From Acholoe squamosa (lineage: Eukaryota > Annelida > Polychaeta > Phyllodocida > Polynoidae), in assembly GCA_949317995.1 (NCBI GenBank), contig OX439040.1, forward strand, positions 22,563,830 through 22,627,829: 64,000 bases of DNA. Reading direction: 5' to 3'. The notes under the pieces are model-generated. The model did no database searches. It was given only the letters and a program-made list of their open reading frames with translations, and had not been told where the DNA came from. Position 1 is the first letter of the stretch. Every line of letters begins with the position of its first letter. Shown here one piece after another: positions 12,982-24,765 of the stretch. The position numbers and the translations under genes were made by a program.

Positions 12982-14020
12982 ACCACCCGATGAACCCTTT
13001 AATGACTGCATTGTGTTTTAATGTGTACCATATCCTATTATCATCATAGGTACAGCAATCCTGGCGATTAGTTTCCAAGGGTTGTGTTCAATGTATGGGA
13101 AAGACCCCAGAAACCAGGTCTCTACAAGGTAGACACTGAGTTAAGGTGGTCTATCCAGCTTAGAAACATGATGCTTTTATTGCCCAGGTGACTACGTCAT
13201 ATAAATGCCCCTGAATCAGGTACTCTCATTGGTCAGTTTAATTATTTCTGAGCCAGTTATACTATGTTTGTCTAGTCGGCATAATGCACCAATGCACTGG
13301 TGGTGAGATACTGCAAACTCATCACCACTGCATTTCCCCATTATGGGGACAGATCAAATGGAACCTTAAGGTATGATGCCACCGTGAATGAGCTAGAAAG
13401 ATCCCTCGCCAAGAGGTGTACTGAGGAGACTTTAAGTATGTGCTGACTCAGTTAGGGAGGAGGAAGGCAGAGCCCGAGGAAGGTCCTTTTACTAATACGC
13501 CGCAGGATTTGTCATTCATTGGGGGCATCATGAGCGTTTGTAGGTCGTAGCTTTTTGAGCAGCTCAAACCAAAAATGCTTTTTGGTGTTTGAGATAACTT
13601 TTTGCTGGATAACAATTTCAAACGCCTTCACAGGTTTTCAGTGCTCATATTAGGCGATTTGTGCCTGTTGTTATTTCTGTTTTAGTTTCCCTTACTGGCC
13701 TTGAACATTTTAATCCCATTGTTTGCAGTCAAATTTTGGGACTATGTTTGGACATTCCGAATTAGGAGTCATACAAATATAAAATTGTCCAATCTGCAAG
13801 TTCAACATATTGAACATGTTGAAAGTGCAATCTGTAGATTCATTGATTCATAAAAATAAAATGGCGTAAAAGAATTGTCTAATTGGCAAAGACCATCGTA
13901 TTTTCCTACTCGTCCCTTTTCTCCCAGCATTATGGTACCTAGCCATCTTCAGGAAATGTCAGTGTTGATACCAGTCACTCTGGGCATGAAGCCTTATTAG
14001 TACCGGAAACCATACACGCC
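12982..14020. other. Intergenic, short hairpin only
   Basis: No gene is seen. An imperfect hairpin at about 13288-13331 has arms AATGCACTGGTGGTGAG and CTCATCACCACTGCATT. A GAGCAGCTC motif lies at 13557-13565. Confidence 0.45.
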
Positions 14021-14060
14021 CTGTCACTGCGCATGTGCTGAGATCATTGACGTCACATCC
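14021..14060. promoter_or_regulatory. NRF1-like site plus CRE
   Basis: TGCGCATGTGC at 14028-14038 matches the NRF1 palindrome and TGACGTCA at 14048-14055 is a perfect CRE. The same close pairing recurs at 41.1 kb, which suggests a promoter, but no exon is recognised beside it. Confidence 0.35.
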
Positions 14061-15349
14061 GCTGATGGACAGGCAGCACAGATTGGCAAAAACTGTTTCC
14101 TATAGTATCATAGTGCCCCAGTATCAGAATACAGCATCCGCTTATTTCCTTTGCTCATGGACGAGCATAATGAAGAAATATCAGAACACTGTACACATAA
14201 AGCTAGTAAGTCTATATGTAACAAGTGCATACTGTAGAAATATTGCATCAAAATCAGCAGTGTAACTCTCAGGCAAGGTTTCGACTGGCCTATGGCTAGG
14301 CAGTGCCTCGATCAGTGAAAAGCTATTGAAATGAACCTCGATTAAGATTTGAATACTCATGTCAATCCACTATTTGAACAAACCTGATGTAACCCTCTCT
14401 ATTTGGAGTTCTTAATATCACACTTATCATCTTCTCCAGGACATTGCAGTTAAATACGCACGTTCTGGAAGAGCAGTATAATGACATTCGTATGGCCGCA
14501 GATGTGGCTCCCCATAATCTCATCGTCCATAATTCCCACAGATGGATATTAAACCCCATTTTAAGTAGCATACGCACATTGTCTCCCGTTCGCTATGAAT
14601 GGAACTGGGGAACAATGAATAGAAATCTAATTCCACAAAGTGTTGTCAAAGTAATAAAATATCTCATCTGACTAGGATTTGTAAAGGAATGTGAGGGGAA
14701 GGGAAGATAGTGAAAGGGAGTGTGGAGAGGGGATTGCTCAGTTTAATCAGCCATAGAATGGGCGCATTAAATGCTCCCTTCTAAGGTCTAAAGCTGCATT
14801 GTGAGTTGAAGGATAATAGGATGGAGAGAGGTACAGGCCAACGTGGCAGGAAAGGGTGACTTTATGTAAATAAGGTTTTGTTGCCTTCAGTTTTTATCCA
14901 ATGCCCATAACAGATTAAGAATTCTGGAGTCGTAGCTGTTTCAGTGTTTTGTCAGTCGGCCCTCAGAAGTGCAATATTCAGGTTCAATTTTTCATTTCTT
15001 ATCATTGTGCACCAATGCATGGATCATAAAGCAAATGAGCAACCTGCAGTAATTAGCGTACTGCTATACGCTTATTAAAGGATTTTTCTTATGTTACAAT
15101 TGCAGTTCAGCTATTTTGAAATTGGTACAAGTACCTCAAAGTCAGAGACTCCCTCCACCTGTGATCTAGTGATGGTCCCCTGAATGCAGCAGATGACCAA
15201 GCTAGGTTCCTTAACCTCAGTCCTTGCTGTGTGTCCAAGTCTGTCCTTTTGTGGGATATACTTAGAGCAGCTCACAGATCAACCCATGAGCAGCTCACAG
15301 TGATGGGGGTAGACTTGATAGGTGGGGGTAGGAGATAATTCGCTGGAGA
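14061..15349. other. Intergenic, nothing recognised
   Basis: No supported gene. Two GAGCAGCTC motifs lie at 15265-15273 and 15288-15296. Confidence 0.45.
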
Positions 15350-15670
15350 GCTTGAGTTGGTGGAGCGTATCGATGGTCGGCCGCAGGACAAGGCGAGGGT
15401 CGACGAGGCGGCAGCAGGTCCCTTCAGGCGTGGAATTAGGCCGCCCGAGAGCGGCTCCCGAGCTATTTACGCTGTAATTGAGTTACTCGGCGACGGAGAA
15501 GCCCGCGGGCCTGAACTGCACTGCAGCATGTGTTTTGTAGTGAGTGTGGGGACCATGGCCAGAGGCGCGGCTCTGCCGTGTTCACTTGATTGTGGCCTGG
15601 ACCCTAGTCCTCCGGCTGACCGCCTGCCCGCCCCTGGGAGTATCGGAGGGGTGTCTGCAATGACTTACTA
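15350..15670. promoter_or_regulatory. CpG-rich patch, possible promoter or exon
   Basis: CpG density is clearly higher than in flanking DNA (for example GTCGACGAGGCGGCAGC, AGCCCGCGGGCC). A 108-codon plus-strand frame runs through it (15357-15683) without a recognisable family, and its amino-acid composition (Ala, Gly, Pro, Arg) is what GC-rich DNA gives by chance. It could be an unmethylated promoter or an unrecognised exon. Confidence 0.3.
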
Positions 15671-17280
15671 CAAGAGGGCATGAAGTCTGGCCTCTCTGAC
15701 CCAAGAGCAGTCCATGCCACCCGTGGGTGAAAAGGTCCTCTGGTTTTTTAATTGCTATAGTCGTCGGAACAATACAGCAATATCTTAGCAAGAGCACAAG
15801 CTTACAGTGTCAAAATGGCATTGATTTGCAAATGTGCAAAAGGATAGAGCCTTCGTAGTCTTTCTTTAAAGATAAATACAAAATGGGTAGATACAATGGC
15901 ATGCTTGAAGTTATGAGTGCTCTGGAGAAGTGGGCGTTTAAGATGTCAGGGATTTATACAATCAGGCATATTAGTTAAGGCATAGCGCCAATTGCGCCTG
16001 GTATTGAAGCACACACTAGATTACATGGGTACCTTTGGTGTAGGGGCTTTCCTCATTGATCAAATGACATGGAAAGGTTTCCACAGGAAATGGCATGCAA
16101 GATTTCATTGCAAGTCATATTGCCCCAATTGCAAAGCCGGTCTCATGTCTTAACCCATTGTGGGTTTGCATACTACTTTTTCCACCTTTTGATACCATAA
16201 TGCGCCATTGCCTGTTTGCCAAACCAGTGATGCATTCATGTAATATGGGAGATGCGACTTGCAAACTATATGTATAATACATCAAAGCACTGCAGAGTGT
16301 GTCTGAGTTATGGCATTAGTGTTTCGTGGTAGCAAACACATGTGTGATGCCTTGAGGAATCATGTCCACCTTTGAGGGTTAAAGGAAAACCCTTGCAAGT
16401 GTAGTTGAGCCATAGGTCCACATTAAACAGCTCCTGGCGGCATAAAAAGCCGTCAAGTGAGCAGCTCAGGATGTGGAATACAGACCTGGGCCTTCCGGCT
16501 CTGGTTCCCACATATCCCTGGAACAATCCAGAGATCTGGGGCGGCTGAGCAGGGCTTTGATAAGAGCCACTCAACAAGACGGCCAAGGAGGCAGGGGGAA
16601 GGGCTTTAGTGGCGAGCAGCTCATTATAGCGAGCAGCTCACCAAAATTCGAATGTAGAAGCCTTTTCAGCTTCACTGGGCGCCCATTGAGGCCTTGTCAG
16701 TGAAGGCCTGCCGAGCTGTGGCGACGTTTGCAGCAGTGACAAGGGGCAAGGCGGATAATACAGCCTCCCCCGTATTATTGAATTCTTTTTTTCCGCCCCG
16801 CGAAAAAAGAGGGGAGAGTGGTAGGAAGGGGGGATTAATAACACATGCCCGATTAGCTCCTCCCAATTGGAGGTTTTGATTGGGCGCTGGTGAAGTGTAA
16901 GGAAACAGTTGCAGGGCCGACTGGAGGCATTTGTATGTGTGGCAGGACGAATCATTGACATCCTTATCATGGCCCCATACCGACAGCTTTGGGAAGCAGC
17001 CAGATGTGGGCAGTTTACTTCCGGAAACTGCCAATCGAAGACAAGGGTGAGAATCTATGACTCGATTGAGGCAATCTCAGCGTTCGATGAGTGATTAAAC
17101 TCAGAGACCTTTTTGTGTGAAAGAATCGATCTCCCACTGAGGGACTCCTATTGCAGCTCGCAATGGAGGCGGCTCGTGGAAAGGGAGCAGCTCTTTTTGC
17201 CGGTATAGAGGGGGGCGACTCACTTCGGATCACTAGAGGATCCCCGCCGAGAATAAACACCAGCAGCTAATCATTTATAG
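15671..17280. other. Intergenic, motif cluster, no gene recognised
   Basis: Four GAGCAGCTC motifs lie within 730 bases (16459, 16614, 16631 and 17185). Overlapping short frames around 16470-17260 on both strands show no domain. A TGCATT/TGATGCA-type block lies near 16200-16235. Confidence 0.4.
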
Positions 17281-18700
17281 GCCCAACATGCTCCAATTAA
17301 TTGTATTTTCTTTCTGCTCACACGGCATTGAGGGCTGCTCCTATGAATTGCATGCTATTGAAGTTGTTTGTTAATGGGGAGGAAAAAGATATCGAATTCG
17401 ATCCCAAACACTTGTGTCGATGTGTGAGAGTGAGTGTGTTGTTAGCGAGGAAGATGACTGATAACTGCTAACGAACTACAACACTTTAACGGTTGGAAGG
17501 GTTTTGAGCCTGGGAAGATTTGAGAATTTTGTGAGGCTAGATGGCTTAAGCATTGGGAGGTACGTGGCATTTATCTGAGTTCCTGAATGGAACTGGGTCT
17601 CATTGGCGCCTGCTTCCGCTTGGCGATTAATTGCCTCGATCGAGACTGGAGCCCTTTTGAGCTGCTCTGAATGACTCTAACCAACTCAGGTCAGCTTTTC
17701 AGTATGAAGAGTAGTTAAGCAGGACTAATGAAACCTTCATCAGTACAGGTTTCAGCAGATAATTAAATTTTAAGTCACAGAATAATTTGGCTCCAGGTTT
17801 TATGAAGAGATTCACAGAAGGTAGGCTGTTCAGCGAAGAATGAATGCCCAAATCTAAACACATTAGTTGTCAACACGGGTTTGCAAGCTACCTTCAAAAC
17901 GCAGTGCAGAATGAAAATGACAAAGCTGCATTACATAACGATTCTTCTCTTATAATCCCTCAATGTTCATCAGCATGAAAAGAAGAGAAACAAGGTGAGT
18001 TTGTGACAACCCTACTCGACTCAGTAAAACAGGGTAGCTCCTGACGTTTGCTCTTACATTTCACTAGACCATTTTGGAGAGTTAGGGTTAGGTTTGTGGA
18101 TTATGTGTTGAGAACATGATCCCCAAACCGAAGCCGTTTTTTGTATAGTTGGCCGCCAATTCAAGCTTCTATGTATCATCTCATGCCTAAGCTCAATCTA
18201 TCTCTCCTAGGTTTTCAGACCATGAAACATAATGTGAAAGCATTTTTTTTAATAAATCATCATAAATATAAATCTTCCATCTTTTTTCACAGAAATGTAT
18301 ATGCAAATCATCAATTTCATAATAAAGATAAAAACTATATTCATCAAAAAAATTCCTGAAAAGATCTGTTTTCTCTTTGGAAATCACCTTTAAAAAAAGA
18401 TAACCCTCACAAAAAGAGACAACCACCCATTCAGTTTCCCATAGAACCTACTCCCCGCTGGAAGACCAAAATTTCTCTCTTTGTTCTTATATTATCCATG
18501 TAGCTTAGTGAAAACCGTCTGAAATTAAGACGGTTGTCACTAACTCCAGTAGACTTGACAATTGACTTGCACAAGTCCATAGTTCAGTAAAATAAAGAGA
18601 CATTTAGTGCACCGGGTTATGATAGGTGGAAATATCTTTTGGGTAGAGTTTTGGCAACATGACTATTTAAGACCCAAAAATTCTGCTGATTCTGAATTTC
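17281..18700. other. Intergenic, nothing recognised
   Basis: No supported feature except a GAGCTGCTC at 17659-17667. Frames around 18141-18426 are AT-rich and unrelated to known families. Confidence 0.45.
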
Positions 18701-18720
18701 CATGTTGCCATTTTTTCCGA

Positions 18721-18755
18721 GCATGCGCAGGGGGTCAAAATCCAAGATGGCTGCC
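18721..18755 (-). promoter_or_regulatory. NRF1-like and YY1-like sites
   Basis: GCATGCGCAG (18721-18730) is an NRF1-type half palindrome and CAAGATGGCTGCC (18743-18755) closely resembles the YY1 site often found in 5' leaders. Motif evidence only. Confidence 0.3.
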
Positions 18756-18840
18756 AAAATATTGGATTTTCATTCCCCATGTCATGAGTTTTGACCCTAC
18801 CTTAATTTTAATGATCCTTACCCCCCCCCTAAATTGGGTT

Positions 18841-18903
18841 CAAGGAATCCATTGGTTCATTGGTTTGTTACTAAGACAAGCGGTTGCCTAGCAACAGCAC
18901 TTC
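18841..18903 (+). repeat. Direct repeat, copy 1, with RFX X-box
   Basis: The shared blocks GGAATCCATTGGTTCATTGG and GCCTAGCAA recur at 19239-19304. This copy contains GTTGCCTAGCAAC (about 18886-18898), a textbook palindromic X-box for RFX factors; the second copy has a weaker ATTGCCTAGCAAT. Confidence 0.55.
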
Positions 18904-18935
18904 TGCATAGTGTAGTGGTCAGTGGAAAATGTCAT

Positions 18936-19006
18936 GGAGAAACCGGGACTCAAACCTGGGACCCTCCAACTTCGAAGCAGAAGCTCTACCCCTGAGCTAA
19001 TTCCCC
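18936..19006 (-). pseudogene. tRNA-like sequence (tRNA pseudogene or SINE head)
   Basis: On the minus strand, GGGGAATTAGCTCAGGGGTA gives an acceptor strand and a canonical A box. A B box GGTTTGAGTCC and a closing TTTCTCCA follow. The body resembles tRNA-Ala, but the anticodon stem has mismatches and the loop reads TTCGAAG (CGA at the anticodon position). A degenerate anticodon arm argues for a tRNA-derived element rather than a working gene. It lies between the two direct repeats at 18841 and 19239. Confidence 0.6.
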
Positions 19007-19238
19007 TGGCCTGACATTCTCTACCTTCCAACTACCCTGGATCAGTATGGTATACATAGGGGGAGAGACACAATCAAGTGAACAGTCCCTCTGAAGGCTC
19101 TGCGCACCCAACGGGGGAACACACCCCTACAATAGCAACAGACTGCTGACCTAGCCTGGAAATGCATACACTTGACTAGCGATCAGATTTCTTGGCCAAA
19201 GCATTGAATTCCACTGGATCTAACCCACGAATCAGAAA

Positions 19239-19304
19239 AAAAGGAATCCATTGGTGTCATTGGTTTGTTGCTAAAGCTGTTGATTGCCTAGCAATTGCAT
19301 TATT
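19239..19304 (+). repeat. Direct repeat, copy 2
   Basis: It matches 18841-18903 over GGAATCCATTGG, CATTGGTTTGTTGCTAA and TTGCCTAGCAA with several substitutions. The pair brackets the tRNA-like sequence, so the whole may be one rearranged element. Confidence 0.5.
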
Positions 19305-22300
19305 GCATGACAATGGACTGCTAACCTTGCCAAGAAAGGCATGTGTGTGAACATTATTTGAAGTATATTTCAAACACACACTATGGGGTGCAACGATGGA
19401 TGGATGGATGAGAAGGTTAGATAATAGTCTCTATTTGTAAGTAATTAGTCAATATATTGCAAGGGCTGCATCCTTTGGCCCCTACAGGGTCGATAGAGGG
19501 TTTTTACAGTACCTACCCTGAGCCTTCTGTGCTTCAATGCACAACGCCCAATTTTATGTTCATATTTATATATACCTGTGATATAAATTTGTTAAGATAT
19601 CAAGCTTTGGTGTATACCGGCCTACCGATATACATAATTACTGACCCTATAGGTGATTGACCAATGAGCGGATTATAGGGTGCATCACATAACTGATCTC
19701 CATCATGCTGGCTTTTATCTCTCTATTGCATCTACTACAATCCTGAGAGTGTGGGAGGACACTGTGCTGTTGTAGGTGGCTCCTCGTGAAGAGAACAAGA
19801 CCACACGACCCCCTGACTCCACACAGTGTAGAACTCACTGATTTAACTAATCTGAACCCTTCACCTACTGTGTGCATGCAGGAACAATGATGGGAGGCTA
19901 GATTAGCATAGTTAGACTCTGTGTCTGCATATATAATGCTTTAATATCCGATCCCTGCCTTTCAGCATGCTATATGCAGGGCGGGAAGTCTTTAGGATTT
20001 CCCTGATTTTAGGACCTTTCAGGTTCAAAAGGCCATTACATTCGCATGTCTACAAAAGCCATGTTAAATGGGTTAAATTTAAAAGAGAGCATTTCGGGGG
20101 TTTTCGTCCTCACTCTTTTCTATTCCTGAATGCACCCATAAAGTGCACCATGTCGAGACTGCATCCATGCATCATACAGTTGAAGCACTTTTAAATAGTA
20201 ATATCAAAGTGACTTAAGTAGATCAGGTGTTGTGCCGTCCTTTACTGGTTAAAGGAGTGTGGTAGTTCCCATGGTCTTGGCTAGAGAGCAGTATTGAGAG
20301 TATACATACATGTACAGTTACAAACAAGAGTCAGACACGCATATATCTCCTCCTACTAAAACGACATAATAGATTGCATGACTATGTAGTACATCTACCT
20401 ACTTAAAAAACAGAAGTGTTTTACCCAGGCGTTGCCCTGCTTTGTAAAAAGAAACCATAAATATAACCCATATGGGGATTGGAAAAGATTTAAATGGATT
20501 AGTCTGTATGTAATATGATATCATACTAAATATAGCACTTCAGAGCAACAAATGGTATACAAAATGTCTACATTTAATGCATTGCTAAAATGATAAGATA
20601 TTCATGTATCTTCTGTTTTTCTTTGCAGGTATGTACCAATTTCTTCAGTTTCAACAAAAGAGACTGTTAGTACTTAGCGGCGAATAGGTAAGACGTCTTT
20701 GTTTCTATATTCTCTGTATGGTAGTTATCACTTATACACATTTTACAACTTGCCCACACTGCACAGCATTGGCGTATGATGCATGACTGTAAGAGTGGGT
20801 ATATTATAGACTTAGGTTTACAAGAATTGCTAAATTGAGTGTTTCCTCAAAGCGGTATTCCATGAGGCGGGGCCAATTGAAGTGCTGCTTTGAGACCATC
20901 AAGAGAACAAATATTCAGTTTGGAGCAATCCATGTGAATTCGTTTCATATGGCTTTGGTAAAAACTCTCAATTATCACCTTTTGACAAAGGGATTTGGGA
21001 CCTTAGGGAATGAGAGTTGGTTTCTCCAGGCCCCTTTTAAGAATGGATCTACCCAATCAATTCTACGTTGAGGCTCGTTCTCAACATTACATAATTAGGG
21101 GGGAGTTACATATACTCCTGCATATCTAATGCTGCCCCTGTCACTACCTTTGACAGGTGGTAGGTAGACGGCTGACAGCGCTGTAGCCATCCTCCAGCTC
21201 GTGTCCAGGGTCCCTAAGGTCGGGAGAAGCTATGTAAAAGCCTCCTTACCGCCACGTCCCCCTGGACATGGCCCCAGCTCACCCCGCCCTCCCTTATTAC
21301 ACCCGTCACAAGCCCACCCTAGGCCCTCTAATGACGACCTGCCGCATCAAGGTTTCCTTCATGTGTTAACCACGGGGTTAACCATCCTGATGCACCGATA
21401 CAGCGCTAGTGAGTAACTCACCGGCATTGCATTTGGTGTCTGATGCAGATACTACTTCGGGAGCCTACATCATCCCCATAGGTTTTCATGATGCCTAAAT
21501 GCATTGTCTATTAAATAGTATGCAGTCCTTAACGTCTCAGACTTGACTTAGTTAATGAAGAGATTTAGGCTTGGAGCAATAGTTGACTTGGATTGTATTG
21601 ACTGTATTGTCTGTTTAGTCGAAGGGTTAGGAGAAATGAAGATGGGGTCGTGCCCTTTCTCCTTATACCCTTTTCGACTCAAGTCGACTTTTTGGATCGA
21701 CCTTTATTAATGGACGTTATTATCAATGGACGTTAGTTCAGTTTGGGAAGAGAGGGATGGGGGTGTCACATTCCCCGATATTTTTACCATGCCACTGCCC
21801 CTTGTTCCTCTTACTGACGTCCTCCAACCTCTGTGTCCACCAGGCTGATCCCCCTCCCGCCAAGCTTATCACCCACCGTCGGTACCAATTTTTCAACAGG
21901 CCCAATAAGGTAATGGTTGTGTTAGGGAGCCCTGCTGACGCGTTGCTCTCTAAGTAGACCAGCTCCAACCCCATCCTCACCGCTGCCCCTTTCAGTCCCT
22001 TTCAGTCTGAGCTGCTTCCACCTCATGTACTAAACTGCTCCCAACCAACCACCCACCTACCCTTAGCCGTCCAGCCAGGAAATGGCAACAGAGGCCCCCA
22101 CTGACGGCCATATTTGGCCAGCTGATAGATGTGTGAGACTGCCACCAGGGGCACCTTACTGAGGTGAGCAGCTCAGGGTACGTCACCAGATGGCGCCCTG
22201 AGGAGGTTGGGAGTTGCTCATGAGGTGAACCCCAATAGGGCAGTACTAAATACTGTTAACCTAGTGTGGGGAAAGCAGGTATGCTAAAATATCTAACTAT

Positions 22301-22998
22301 AGGTCGGTTAAATAGGCATACCCCGGTACCTGCAAATTCATCAGATTCCTAGATCTACAGTTTTCCCATTTAACTCTACCAGGCTCGTTCCGGTGCAGAG
22401 ATGAGACAACTGTGAAACTCATTTCCAAGAAGCACCAGAACACTCGGAAAAAAAGATGAAAAAATGACGTTCAAAATTTTGGCAAGGTTTGGCAGTTGTT
22501 ATATAAGGCACTGTAGACCGTCTAAAAGAAGCCATACAGAGGACAACTGTATGATGTACAGGAAAAGCACCCGGAAATGGTCAAACCTAATCCGATGTAA
22601 AAGTAACCAGGCTCATTGTACATCATGGCCACTTTGACCATACTTATGCCAGATTTCCTCATAGTCTGCAATATAATCCAAACATAAATCTTAATAAATG
22701 CCCAATTGGAATTAAATTTCGCCTCGTATATGCGCTCACAACTGGTGAATAGGTCTTCCGTCAGGATATCAAACATCACTGGTTGGTCTCCAGACCTGAT
22801 GATCATAGCCCTTAGACAGAAAACTAATCACCTAATCATGTTTAACATGTATAAATGTCATATTTGATATTGGAGAAACATAACCGATCCAGTACCAACA
22901 TTATCCACACAGGAGCCCCAGTGAGTGACTCACCAGTGCTGCTCATGAATTTATGCATTAACAAACACCGACAAACACTGAAAAGATAAGGCTTAAAA
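19305..22998. other. Intergenic, no gene recognised
   Basis: No exon or RNA is supported. A GATG microsatellite lies near 19395. A block at about 21388-21440 combines GATGCACC, AGTGAGTAACTCAC and TTGCATTT, and belongs to the dispersed TGATGCA family. GAGCAGCTC lies at 22166-22174. Confidence 0.45.
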
Positions 22999-23113
22999 AG
23001 GTACTCTCTAGTGATCACTTTTTGTCATCTTATTGATGGTCCTGAGGGGGATTACCCCATGATCTTTTAGGTGATCACATGTGATCACCCTGGGTGATCA
23101 CTACAGAGTACCT
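22999..23113. mobile_element. Palindromic TGATCAC-rich MITE-like element
   Basis: A 115-bp element whose ends are inverted repeats (AGGTACTCTCTAGTGATCAC and GTGATCACTACAGAGTACCT). It contains the perfect 20-bp palindrome GGTGATCACATGTGATCACC at 23071-23090. Further TGATCAC and CATCAATA blocks continue to about 23215, so the element may be larger. No coding capacity. Confidence 0.55.
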
Positions 23114-24142
23114 GTCTGAACTGATTAGAGAGGAGTTTGTGAATGATTACGTCATTAATGAATACTTTAGGTCATCAATAGGGAAAGAGGACCTTAACTC
23201 ATCAATAGTGATCACCTTAGTAGAAGCCTCTATTTTCAGTGAAATAAAGTTTATACATTGCTTGATCAGCTCATAAAATATATGATCCAATCTAGTGCTG
23301 GCTTTGCAATATGTGAGTCTATATTGACAGAAAAGAAACCAGGACTTTGACCATGAGTCCATAAAGAGTTGACTTTTCAGTGTCCAGATTCAGATCACAG
23401 GCCGCCATGTCAGATCACTCCCAATAGCAGGTTGACTCTTGGTGAGCAGATGACGAGCAATACAGAGCAGTGGCAAGTAGCTCCATAGCAGTTAGTGGGT
23501 GAGGGCAGTGACTCACACCCCGACTAAATAGAGTCTGATTGGGCCGCGTCCGGTGCTATTCTTTTATTGGGGTCGGAGGGGTCCAGCGGGTGGTTTATTT
23601 ATTATCTTCGAGGTGGCGCTACAAGCTCAGCCCCACACAGTTAGTGTTTCCTGAACGGTGCAGATATTAGAGGGTGTTAGAGAGTGGTGGGGATGTTTCT
23701 AGCAAATGGAGTATGGGGTCGGTCTGGAATATTCAGTGTGGTTTTATACTAATAGTGTATTTGCTATGGTTTGTGTTATACTCTGAAATAGTTCTAGGTC
23801 CATATCATGGCCTTTATTATCAGTCCAATGGCTATCATATTTCAATGGTCTCTGTTCAGACAACAGCTATCAATGATTTATTCAACATGCAGGGATAAGG
23901 GGGTGGTGGTGAAGAGCTACACTTTTGGTCCTTTGTGCTTTTCATAAGGATTACGGATGAAAGAGAGTGTAGAAACAGAGTAAATATATATACTCTTCAG
24001 AAGAAAGGCTAGGGAAGCTCACCTGTTCAGATGCAATCTGTTATACATTTAGGTTATGTACCTTATCTGCTTGACTGCAAATGTGCACTCCAACGCGAGC
24101 AGCTAGACAGAAAGGATAATCCTTGTACCTATTAAACCATGG
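23114..24142. other. Flank upstream of the retrotransposon
   Basis: No supported gene. The sequence immediately left of the DIRS element is ATTAAACCATGG, with no convincing target-site duplication at the other side, as expected for DIRS integration. Confidence 0.5.
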
Positions 24143-24214
24143 TTTTACCTCGCGAATACCTCGGGTATTTCCGTAACCGATGAGATATGACCGAAGCTGG
24201 TCACGTGACGACAG
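24143..24214 (+). repeat. DIRS left terminal repeat
   Basis: The first 37 bases are unique to the left end and complementary to 29325-29368 with one mismatch. The next 35 bases (24180-24214) are the perfect inverted repeat shared with the right end. The extreme left boundary TTTTACCTC was set by comparison with the internal complementary region. Confidence 0.85.
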
Positions 24215-24259
24215 TTTGGATCGAGCGTCCGTGTATGGCAGACGGTTTTAAACTTCCAG

Positions 24260-24764
24260 GTGAGTTTTTGGTCGTTTTTCTTACTTTTCTGCCCCTATTT
24301 TGGAGCATTCCCTGATGTTATGGCACCTTTTTGCCTTCAGTTTGCACATATTTAGGGCAGTTTTGGTCGATTACGATCGAAAAATTGTCCGTTGGGGCTC
24401 GCCGGGCACCAGCGCCGCTGTATTGCCGCTAAGCGGGTCTGCTCCAGGTACATGTTTTCTAGTCCTGCTCTAAGTACATAGCGCTCGGCGAGTTTCGCCG
24501 TTACCGCTAAGCGGGTCTGCTCCAGGTACATGTTTTCTAGTCCTGCTCTAAGTACATAGCGCTCGGCGAGTTTCGCCGTTACCGCTAAGCGGGTCTACTC
24601 CAGGTACACGTATCTAGTCCTGCTCTAAGTACATACCGCTCGGCGAGTTCGCTGTTGCGTTACCGCTAAGCGGGTCTGCTCCAGGTACATGTATCTAGTC
24701 CTGCTCTAAGTACATATCGATCGGCAGCTTGTCTATAATCTTTTTATTTCTGGTCTTTTTCCAG
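24260..24764 (+). other. Predicted intron in the DIRS 5' leader
   Basis: CAG|GTGAGT at 24257-24265 is a consensus 5' splice site. A pyrimidine-rich run ending TCTTTTTCCAG at 24764 is a strong 3' splice site, placed one base before the gag ATG. Splicing would remove 505 bases including the whole tandem array and give a short leader. This is inferred from splice consensus only. Confidence 0.55.
24426..24731 (+). repeat. 78-bp tandem array in the DIRS leader
   Basis: Units beginning CCGCTAAGCGGGTCT lie at 24426, 24504, 24582 and 24663, giving periods of 78, 78 and 81. Each contains CTCCAGGTACATG, CTAGTCCTGCTCTAAGTACA and GCTCGGCGAG. The first two units are almost identical, so the array expanded recently relative to the coding decay. 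Like promoter monomers in some LINEs it could be regulatory, but it also lies inside the predicted leader intron. Confidence 0.9.
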
Positions 24765-24765
24765 G

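Noticed and set aside
15357..15683. 108-codon frame as a host protein exon
   Set aside because: The composition follows from local GC richness, no domain is recognisable, and no splice sites clearly bound it. It was kept only as a CpG-rich patch.
18936..19006. Functional tRNA gene
   Set aside because: The A and B boxes are good, but the anticodon stem is mismatched and the anticodon does not agree with the Ala-like body, so it was listed as a pseudogene or SINE head.
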